Assembly (NCBI GenBank): GCA_004764695.1
Contig: SMSO01000037.1
Location: 1,472,247 to 1,536,246, forward strand
From: Schizochytrium sp. TIO01
Lineage: Eukaryota > Sar > Bigyra > Thraustochytrida > Thraustochytriidae
Direction: 5' to 3'
DNA length: 64,000 nt
Shown here: positions 55,121-64,000 of the stretch, piece after piece
Numbering within the stretch: position 1 is the stretch's first letter
Layout: each line of letters opens with the position of its first letter
Position numbers and translations under genes: made by a program
The notes under the pieces: generated by a model
Told to the model about the DNA's origin: nothing
The model's database searches: none
What the model saw: the letters and a program-made list of their open reading frames with translations, nothing else

Positions 55121-57261
55121 TTGATTTATACTTTTTGTACTTTCAGAAATTTATGTTCGTCTCAAAACAATTGATTGTCGACCGACTAAAGAGATCTTGA
55201 CTTAACAGTACTGATTCACTATAGGATTAATTATCAGATTACTTCAAGTGGTGTACGTAGCGGTTTGCCTGAGCCCGTCGTGAGAGCTAATTTGTTATAC
55301 TCATCAAGCAATCTACCAAAAAAAAATCAATTGATTATTGCGCGCCTTATTTTCAACCTCCAACTGCGCACCGAAAATATTGTACAGTGCATAGAATAGT
55401 GTACTCAATTTTGACGATTTAGTGCGCATGGAGACGTACTCAATTTTGACGATTTAGTGCGCATGGAGACCCATACCTCCAACACCACTTTACCTCAGCT
55501 AGTTTCCATGGTTGTATTACTTTTTTTTTAAAGAAAGAAAACGTTTGAGGTACATTCATATTCTTTATTAGAAAATTTTTATCTGACTCGAATAACCACA
55601 GCGATAATAAACAGATCAAGCTCCTCCTGCGATCTCATCCATGAACTACGTTTGGCACTTCGCTTCGAGAACTCGTTTTTATAAGAGAAAACTCTGCAGC
55701 ACGCTCCGTACATCCTTATTATGGCACCATATGAAATTGTGTTCGTCTTTCACAATTTTAACAAAGCAGTGATATGTGATTAAGCAGGGTACTCGGAATT
55801 TAAATAATCGTTGGGTATGGTACTGGGGTATGTCGTTGCCTCTAAATTTATGCACAGGGCAGTATCCTATGAGATCCTTAACTTACAAATTTGCGCCTTA
55901 ACCTCGCGGAGAAGTTAGGAACTCTGAACCATAGAAGGAAGATGTTTTCAATTAGCTAGAGAATTTTATATGTCACAGTGATAAGACATAAGCTATAGAC
56001 GTATAGAATCGATCCAAAGTAGTTTGTGGTCTTACCGAAGCCATGCTAGGTAGCCAGCTAGCTTAGCTACCTACATTCCTATTAAAAAGCGGACGTAATT
56101 CTTCCAACTAGTCCCTCCCAGAAAAAAGGCAAGCCGAAAACCGCCTTCATACTACCCTAGAGGTAGATACTATACTATGATGACTGATACTATCTACCGG
56201 TATAAGAGTAGGTATGTGGTACTAGATACCCTCTTAGTACTTCTAGTGATGACTTTTGGGTCTCATTTACATCATTGAGGGAAAAGGAGAAGATCTGAAT
56301 TTGGTACAAGCACTGACAGATGAGTCTCACAAAGTTTACGAAATCACTCCTTAAGTACGTACCTATATACCTACCTGCCTAAATCAGACCAACCTACTCC
56401 AAACTAGTTGGACAGAGATTAGATCAAGATAGCAGAGAAGAGAGCGATGCTTCAGTAAGCCCAAATCACCTCGATGGAATACGTATCTTACCAAAGATTT
56501 TTAAGGTAGGGTAGAGAAGAAATGCAACGTTTATTCCTGTGTTTTAAAGAGGGTCATTGCTTGGCTCAAAGATAATGACCGAAGTTTTCTTTTCTTTGCT
56601 GTTCTTATATTTTCCTGGAGCTCCCTTTCAAGCATAGTAGTTTCAAGCTATAGTATTGAAATCATTCATCATTTCATCTAGACCTTCATGAAGTTGTGCA
56701 TACCTGTGCATCATGCATGCTATATGTTATGCCCTAATACTATGCAATAATGCCTTCTACCACCAAAGGTAAAGTACTGTTACTTTCGGCTAAGTAGGTA
56801 GGTCTAGGAAGCTTATCAAGTGTTAGTAAACAAGTATATACTGTTATTGCAAGCTAGAAGGAAGAAAAGAAAAGGGAGAAAAAGCAGCAACCAACTGAGA
56901 GACTCGATCCTGTTAAACAAATAAGCACTGCTCTCTCTGAGAGGTTGACTAGTTTCTGATCCTGTATAAGCGTCAACAGAACTCATATCAACCTCGCACC
57001 CAAAGAAGTGGGAGAAGGGGAGGGAAGGCTCCAGACGCTCCAGATCTTGAGTGTCACTTCCCCTGGGCCCGTTCTTAGTTGCCTTCCACTCTTCTGAGCG
57101 CTTACGCGTTTTACTTGTTACTCAGAATTTGATCGGCAACCTACGTTTTGGCCCCATCACGATAAAACAGCAAGTTAATAATAGCCTGTGGACCTTTGAC
57201 CAAAAACTCACACAAAAAAGGGTGGGCGCACGTACTGGGCGTAGTTGAATGCACAAGCAAC
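55121..57261. other. Intergenic region upstream of the eight-segment membrane protein
   Basis: This 2.1-kb stretch holds a 35-bp perfect tandem duplication, many TACCTA/TAGGTA words (about 56040-56400 and 56760-56810) and, at the right end, the promoter and 5' leader of the next gene. Two stretches near 57000-57250 are GC-richer. No additional gene is visible. Confidence 0.5.
55401..55470. repeat. 35-bp perfect direct tandem duplication
   Basis: Copy 1 is 55401-55435 and copy 2 is 55436-55470. Each begins GTACTCAATTTTGACG and ends GCGCATGGAGAC, with no mismatch. The identity suggests a very recent event or an assembly artefact. Confidence 0.97.
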
Positions 57262-58414
57262 ATGGTTGCAGTCCATTGCCTACTAGTAGCTCTTCATGTT
57301 GCTGCTACCTGTGTTGCAGTTATTGCACTTGGATGCATTGTCGTATCGGCATATGTTTGGCGAACTGAATTATCAAACGTAATAGTGCCTCGTAATGAGA
57401 CTGGTGTTGATGTTGACATGAATGACTTTATGGGTGCTGAAGTCCCTGCATACGCAGCAACTCTTGCATTTTCGTCAGTACTCTTCATCGTCTCTCTTAT
57501 TGGTATATATGGAGCGTTCCGGCGTATGAGATCTGCTATCTTTGCATTTGTTTCACGTAAGTTAGACTCTGGAGCTTTGTAATGTGAATGTTTTGTTCCA
57601 AAGTCGAAGCAAATTCTATTTTAATGTTTTGTATCACTGGCCTGCCTGATTGAAAACGCTAACGTGCTTTTTCATTTATTTTTGCTTAGTTGGTCTTATT
57701 TCCACTGTTTTCCAACTCATTGCGCTCGCAGTTCTTCTGGCACAAACCCTATCATCAGACTTATGGTCAGAGCAGCTGACACCGCTTGCAAGTGTCTCTC
57801 TTTTTGGAGCAACTGCTCTTGAGCTAGTTCTTATTTTCCTGGTATTGGTTTTATTTTGCGTTGATCCTCATGGAAAATCAATCTATGAAGAGGACCTATC
57901 ATGGTGTAGTCCAGGTTACGTGACAAGTTATATATCCGGGGCAGCGATTGTCAATTCTATACTGTCTGCATTTCTTTTCGCATTCTCAATAGGGCAATAT
58001 CTCAGGGTCGTGCAAGATGATTTGTCCGGTTCAACATACGCTCGGATTTATGGTTTGCAGCCTTCCATGTATGTGCTGATGGTCGCAACAGCGCTGAATA
58101 TGATTATAGGGTTTTTAGGTGTATGCGGAGCTCGATGCCACACTTTTTTCATGCTCACCGCCTATATTGTTGTCGATTTTATTTGCATTGGCTTACAGAC
58201 AGCAAGTTCCCTTGTTATTCTCATAGAGAGTAATAAAGCTCGTCTCAATGCTGCAGAACAAGCGGTGGAGCTGAACGAATCAGAGCTAGGTTTAGTCATG
58301 CTTGTTGGCGCAATCACGCTGATTCTTTCTGTCGTTCAGTTTGGAACAAGCTTTATGGTTAGCTTAGTGATGGTCACTGACAAAGACTCTGTTTTTGTGG
58401 CTGACTATTTCTGA
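57262..58414 (+). CDS. Eight-transmembrane protein made of two tetraspan units (one intron)
   Basis: Exon 1 is 57262-57556 and exon 2 is 57690-58414; splicing gives 339 residues. The start is the first ATG in frame (57262). Eight hydrophobic segments are visible, at about residues 3-33, 63-86, 92-117, 131-156, 176-200, 224-244, 250-274 and 294-322. The chain looks like a duplication: each half has TM-loop-TM-short turn-TM-loop-TM, and the turn after the second and sixth segments carries GxxGA followed by charged residues (GIYGAFRR at 81-88 and GVCGARC at 242-248, offset 161). This turn resembles the cytoplasmic GxxGA turn of tetraspanins, but the CCG motif and large Cys-rich loop of true tetraspanins are absent. 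The first loop has one N-glycosylation sequon (NET). Function is unknown; membrane organisation or transport are both possible. Confidence 0.8.
57557..57689 (+). other. Spliceosomal intron (133 nt)
   Basis: The donor is GTAAGT at 57557. A CTAAC branch-like sequence precedes a T-rich tract, and the acceptor TTTGCTTAG ends at 57689. It lies after the first base of codon 99 (phase 1). Removal fuses two open frames into continuous transmembrane protein, whereas reading through hits stops. Confidence 0.85.
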
Positions 58415-61400
58415 GAAACTTATTTACGTTTTCCCAAAGTGGGACCTGTAATGTGAAATTTCATCCAAATATGCTCGCATTAGGAGATTGGCATTTGCTA
58501 AGGTGCCCTCATTACTTTCTGGGTATCCGCAAGAACAGCTGTTTAAAGCACCACTTTCTGAGATCTGTGGGTGTATGTATCAATCAGCATGTCTGATATT
58601 TGATGGTGAACAGTATTAGTATCTATCTGCAACAATACAAAGTTGACATGTATCAATGTTCTTTGTTTCAATCTGCTACTTCTTCTCGATTTAACTAGCA
58701 CGTATCTACATGCATAGCTTGCTTACTTGCCTGTGCAACTTTATTTTTTTCAGTCTAGTTGCTTAATTTATTGAAGGGTTTTCCTTAAAATTTGGAGAGA
58801 AAAATAAAAAAACACCAAGAAAATCATTTAAATCTGATTCTTACTTACTCTCTAGCGTTCGTTGAATGCTCTAAAATTCTTGTGCATTATTGTCAGTTCT
58901 CTGGGCAACATTTTTGATCTCACTACGCGAGTGGGGACATCCAAATAAATTTCATATACATAAAGGAACTAACTCTTCAGTGCTCGACTTTACGGACACG
59001 ACCTCAAAGTTTAATTAGGATTAGCGCATTGCTTTTTCGTACAAATGTTGTAGCAATAGATGATGAGTAATTTATAGAAAGTACGTGTATATTGCAAACC
59101 ACCATTCATTGCTCAATCGAAAAATAATTATGTTACCCGTGAGATGCCGTTCTTCTTGGCATTTGTATCGCTGGTGTGTACCAATGATGTATTATTTTAT
59201 TTATATTTATTACATACAGGTTGAGAGAGAGAGAAATTTGGCTGGAGGTATTAAAGAGAAAATTATACTGAATTGCTTGCTAAACAATGATGTCCGTAAG
59301 CTAGCATCTTGCTTTTGCGTGTACTTGTTCTTCTTATATATTCTTATAAGACTTGAGTAATTTAATAAATAAATGTTTTCGAGATGTTTCTTCTAAATAA
59401 AAATGAAAAACGACTTCTTTATAAATTAAATTATAAAATCGAGTATGTGAGTAAAGTTATTAACAAAGCATTACCAAAAAATCAAAGATGATGAAAGAGT
59501 CATTTAAATTATTTAATTAATTAACATACTATAATATCTCTCTATTTTTTAAAAATAAGCTCATTCCATCGCAGTAAACCTGGTAGGGTAGCTAAGCTAG
59601 GCTAGCTATTGTATTGAATTCTGTTAAGATTATATATTATCATCACAGATGGTGGGTGATGTCTGTCAGACAATGTAAGATATCTAATCAGGTTCTGCGA
59701 TGCTTATTTACTTAATTTATGTCCAGTTATGTATTTAATTTATTAGGCGTTGATGACTGACTCTCTAGTCAGCTAATTGCAAATAAATTACTCTTAATTC
59801 TAAAGTCCTTATAAAAAGGAAACAGCAAATTCGATAAAATAGCAATATTTTATAAAAATACAAATATATTATAAAATATTTAGAAAACATAAATAATTAT
59901 ATATTTTAAAATTTAAATTTCCCAAAAATACATATTTGATATATATTTTGAAAATTAATATCAATAATCTGATTTTTCAGCAAAAGTTGAGACACAAATA
60001 CTGCTTATCTACATCAAAAAAGTCAAAATATATATATGCAACATAAGAACAACTAAGACAGTCATGGTGACAATCAGTAATAATAATAATAAATAGGTAC
60101 ATCAAGACATTTATCCGAGTAATATTCACGATTTTTGTGTATGCTATCTTAGATATATATATCTTAGATTTTGAAACAACATACAAAGAGATGCGGAGGA
60201 GTAACTAAAGAAAGGAAGGTAGTACATACAGTCAAATCAAAACCCATCCGCCGGAAGCCTGCCACAACAATTGAATTTTCTTGCCTTTGCTCATGTACAC
60301 TGTACTAAGTACTATTAATACTATTAGCTAGCCCTCAGGGGGCTAGCTGACCTTCGACGATCGTGCTACTACTACCACCCACCACCTCCTAAACAATAAG
60401 GAACAGAGCAAAGTAAACTCCGTCACTTTTCCTTACGCTGGAGCGAGCTTGCTTGCTGGCTATTACGCCGCAACCAGCGAATGGAGAGCGAACGAGCGAA
60501 ATCTTCGGCTCTTGTAGGTGCCCAGCTAATGAAAGAACCTTTTGCAAGCATTAAACTTATTTCTTTTCACAAACTGTATGTATAGGGTATTTGTTTAATT
60601 AAATTTGAAAAGATAATACAATTTCAGAATAAAATAATTGTGTAATTTATGTTATTGAAAACTTTTCATCTAGGAGAATCCTCATACTTGCATTAAGAAA
60701 ATGAAACTCTTGTATATGGAACGAAAATTTGCTTGGTCAATGTATATGTTCTGAATCCAAGTCTGATCAATCAAATAAATTTAATTACTATTGTTTTGAT
60801 ACTTTCGAGATATATTTGGATTTATTTTAATCATTTTCCTTATTTCTGTCTTGCTCTGCTTTCTGGCATCTGGCATTCTAAATTGTTGTGTGGTCTTTCT
60901 TTACCTATAAGCGATTATTTTCTCGATTACTTGTCATTAAAGCTTATTATTCTTAGAGTTTTGAATAGAAAGACCACAGATCTCCTTCCAACCTGAGAAA
61001 AAATATTCACGTGTTTGAAACATACAAAATGATTATTTAAAGTAGTTCCTTCGCTTAAGTGTCGTTTATAATGAATGATCATCAAATGTCTCAAAGTCAA
61101 CAAGATCATTTTAGAAAACAATAAACATAATCTAAGACAGATGTAAATCAACGATTGCAGATAAAAAGTGTTGAAATTGAATGTAAAAACATGCTACATG
61201 ATCTAACTGTTGAAAGCTATGGTATGATCATCTAGAGATTTAGTAGCAAGTTGCAGCCCTAATACATGAATGCTCAGAGGATTTTCAAAAGTATTTTTTG
61301 GTATTTTGGTTTTCGAGTTAGCGATAAGAAACAAATTCCTAGGTGGACTGTTTTCGATTGCAAAGTTTTTGTAGGGCGAAGATAAATACTGAGAAGGAAT

Positions 61401-63135
61401 TCAGACACATCTCTGCGACATGACTTCGCAAGATTAAGAGGAGCCCCTATCTGACGAAACCAGGACAAAAGTGTCATGATGGCATGATGGGCGATGTACA
61501 ACACTGCGCTGGAATCAACCAGGGAATGAAGGGAATCAAGCAAGCATCGAGAGGGAGTCTGCAAAGCAAAACCTGTAGGCAGACCCGAAATACCAAAGCG
61601 ACCAGAAGCACTTGAATCTATCAAGCACATTCAACAAGACAACCCTAGCCATAATACTAACTAACTACTACCATCCAAGACATTTCCCCAAATATCTCTA
61701 ATTAATCATAACCACGTCTCATTAATAAAGGTGATTAAAATTGAGGAGGAAATGTCGCTCTCTCTTCACAGGTATTGCTAAAATATAATCTATGATGAGC
61801 CAAAGGTTGACCGGTAAGATGAAGGCCAGTCACATGGAATGTATTATAGAGACTTGGAAGGCATTTTATACTAGGGCCTATAAAGCCAGCAATCTGCCGA
61901 CCTTCGAGATGAACACTAATGCGGGTTGATTCGTCTTCAGCTTGGGAGACTACGTCATACCTAATAGGTATGACAAATATCTCAAGAGGCCAGGTAAACT
62001 TATATCCTCGACCATTGAGTCAAGTTTGACCTTATATATTTATTCATTTGGTTATGTAGTCTATTTTCAAATCTTAAGTCTTCTTGGACACAGACGTTGT
62101 ATCTGATAGGTTAATTTTACCAAACTTGATTCCTAATAGTTAATTTGTGCAAAGGACCCCTTGTAATGAATATGTTATGAACAACCATTTACATGATTAT
62201 TTCAACAGCTTTAGGATTAGCATTCTTCATGAGCTATGCATCTGTAGTTTCGATTTCCTATATTCATTCGAAAAGTCACTACTCCTTTGATTGTCTTAGT
62301 TTATTCGAATATGCAAATCAGACTTTCCGAAAGCAGTCTAAAAGCTCTACATTTTTTAGTTCCATAAAAAATCTTTTGATTGGTGATCTCAACATTTATG
62401 GCAGAGCAACAGATTGATCACTCAGGGCTAGGTCTACCCAAACAGCAATCTTGCGAAGCAATGTTTAGCTTATGATTTTACTTTGCTTTTCATTCGCTGT
62501 AGTTGTAGAGTTGCTGGTCGATTCTAGTCGTTTCTATCTCTGATCTATAATTTATCTCAACTCGTGAACCAATACTAATTCATAAATCTGGATGATACCA
62601 AATGGGGATAGGTGGGTACGAGATGCTATTTCCTACACCTGGTAATTTAGCTATTTTGTCACTGGAAGTGACATATAAGTTGCATTGGTCGAGACTTAGC
62701 ACTCAATGTCGAAGATTACTCACTGAAAACTCCAAGATTTTATCTTCAGCTAAATGCAGAAAATTGTGCATTGTGATACACCAACTTGCATAGTGCACAA
62801 ACTTGTGAAAGGTGCGTTAAGAAAAATACTGTTTTCCCGTCTTAACTGGTTGCAATAATAGTAAAGCGGTAGGAGATTTCTTGAATGACGCAAACTGCAT
62901 ATGGCCTAATAGGCCTAACATACTGATAAAGACTATAACAAGAAAATAAATACATTCTTTAAAAACAAAAAACTGTGTCTGTATTTCTTGGAAAATGACG
63001 GCGCACGTTCTAAAAATAGGAAACGGTAAACCGTAAAAATGGTTTTTCTTTAAAGTAACGATTCATGAAATAACAACAAGAAAATGGCAGAAGTGCCATC
63101 TTGGAAAAGTTAAAGGCAAAACATGGTCTGTTCTT
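58415..63135. other. 4.7-kb AT-rich intergenic region
   Basis: Very AT-rich DNA (especially 59360-60200) contains one GC-richer island at about 60230-60545. The island includes a 9-bp hairpin and a 34-codon ATG frame (60481-60585) that ends next to a GTATGT splice-like donor. An ATG-led frame of 118 codons lies on the minus strand at 61274-61630 without a recognisable motif. I call no gene here. Confidence 0.5.
60326..60348. repeat. 9-bp inverted repeat (hairpin)
   Basis: AGCTAGCCC (60326-60334) and GGGCTAGCT (60340-60348) are perfect inverse complements with a five-base loop, TCAGG. It lies in a GC-richer island of otherwise AT-rich DNA. Role unknown. Confidence 0.85.
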
Positions 63136-63911
63136 TTACAACAAAATGCAGCCTCCTCCAGAACTACCAGTGGAGCCACTGGAAGCAGCATCTTTAGCTT
63201 TTGATTTCACGGAAGTCCCGGCTCCCTTCGAGCTCATTGACTTTGTTGACATGGTCAAAGTTGCTTTTGCAGCTGAGAGTCTCGAGTGCGTTGCCGCGCG
63301 TACAGCCTCCTGGAAGAGCTCATCAAGACCAACCATTCTAAGTGCAGAGCACTCCATGTAGCAGTGGGCGCCGAGACGTTTTGCCTCTGATGCATAGAAG
63401 TCAAAGGACTTAAGCGGTTTACCTTTGGCTTGGAGGCTTTCTACAACTTTACTGTCAGAGCGGATGTCGGACTTGGTACCAACAATGATAAACGGAACTC
63501 CTGGCGAATGATGAGTAATTTCTGGTTTCCATTTAGTCTCAACATGTTTGTACGAGACAGGAGAATTGATTGCAAAACAAACTAAGAATACCTGCGTTTG
63601 AGGATATGAGAGTGGGCGCAAACGCGTGTATTCCTCTTGACCTGCAGTGTCCCATAGTCTAGATGTTCAGAAAGGCAAATTTAATGAGAGTCAACCTGTT
63701 AGCTCAATGAAGGTAGTGGCATTTGAACTTTGTTGCGATTTTTAACTTACCCAAGATAGGTTTCCTTGTTGTCCACCACTAGGTTTGTCTCATAGTTATC
63801 AAACACTGTCGGTACATAGTCTGATGGGAATCGCCCTTCTGTGTACGAGATGAGCATCGAGGTCTTCCCGACTGCGCCATCACCCACAACAACACACTTG
63901 ATATTATTCAT
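63136..63911 (-). CDS. Rho/Rac-family small GTPase (one intron)
   Basis: Exon 1 is 63911-63751 and exon 2 is 63658-63136; splicing gives 227 residues. Rho GTPases switch between GTP and GDP forms at the plasma membrane to control actin and polarity. All G boxes are present: GDGAVGKT (10-17), switch [11 protein letters not shown] with T35, DTAGQE with Q61, TKSD (usually TKxD), and CSAL. Residue numbering through Q61 is the same as in human Rac1. The Rho-specific insert is present after TKSD ([12 protein letters not shown]). The tail is unusually long: about 40 Ser/Gly/Lys residues with scattered lysines, ending in the CAAX box CILL, which predicts geranylgeranylation. No substitution suggests loss of GTPase activity. 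Rac-like is the best label; an exact orthologue cannot be named. Confidence 0.95.
63659..63750 (-). other. Spliceosomal intron (92 nt)
   Basis: On the minus strand the donor is GTAAGT and the acceptor ends in CATCTAG, with a GCTAAC branch-like element in between. It interrupts codon 54 after its second base, just before the LWDTAGQE block. Splicing restores the expected [10 protein letters not shown] of Rac proteins exactly. Confidence 0.92.
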
Positions 63912-64000
63912 GGTTAAGAGACCTTGCCTTTGAATGCGATCCCTTTACAAACTTAGCAACGTTAATGGAAACCACACAACCACAATACGCCACTGCTTTA
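63912..64000. promoter_or_regulatory. 5' flank of the Rho GTPase gene
   Basis: Only 89 bases upstream of the minus-strand start are in the window. They probably contain 5' UTR; no element could be defined. Confidence 0.35.

Noticed and set aside
61274-61630. 118-codon ATG-led minus-strand frame
   Set aside because: Borderline length, no motif, and a stop directly upstream; could be chance.
1-64000. CRISPR arrays, bacterial operons, ribosome binding sites or telomere repeats
   Set aside because: The window is eukaryotic nuclear DNA; no spaced direct-repeat array, no polycistronic layout and no telomere-type repeat array were seen.

Overview
This is a nuclear DNA window from a unicellular eukaryote. 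The genes encode eukaryote-only families: Pescadillo, tubulin cofactor B, a KNL2/MIS18BP1-type centromere protein, a Rho-family GTPase and a pseudokinase. Two genes carry short spliceosomal introns with GTAAGT donors. Stops are TAA, TAG and TGA, so the code is standard. Introns are few and short (92 and 133 nt). Intergenic DNA is visibly AT-rich and full of simple repeats, while coding DNA is richer in GC. A protist is likely. A stramenopile or labyrinthulomycete type would fit, but this is a guess that the sequence alone does not settle.

Layout. Positions 1-1243 hold the N-terminal part of a glutamine-rich, probably nuclear protein on the minus strand. From 1244 to about 31.3 kb there is a gene desert of some 30 kb with no convincing protein gene, holding only microsatellites (including a pure 36-unit CTT tract), a 39-bp tandem duplication and AT-rich filler. 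From 31.4 to 58.4 kb the window is gene-dense, with mostly intronless genes in alternating orientation: a type I membrane protein (-), a WW/EF-hand/coiled-coil/pseudokinase protein (+), tubulin cofactor B (-), Pescadillo (+), a SANTA/SANT centromere protein (-), a TP/SP-rich protein with KEN and FGF motifs (+), a MYND-FKBP fusion (-), a large EF-hand protein split by a one-base frame change at an A9 run (+), and an eight-segment membrane protein (+). After a 4.7-kb AT-rich gap, a Rho/Rac GTPase on the minus strand closes the window.

Genes together. Several products belong to cytoskeleton and cell division: cofactor B (tubulin folding), the KNL2-like protein (CENP-A deposition), its divergent neighbour with CDK-site and degron-like motifs, and the Rho GTPase (actin). 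Pescadillo serves ribosome assembly. There is no operon-like organisation. The divergent pairs (membrane protein/pseudokinase; KNL2-like/TP-rich; MYND-FKBP/EF-hand) share intergenic promoters of about 580-670 bp, so paired regulation is possible. The most notable points are the KNL2-like gene with a CENPC-like motif, the MYND-FKBP fusion, the WW-EF-pseudokinase architecture, the frame change at A9, and the sharp border between desert and gene-rich DNA.
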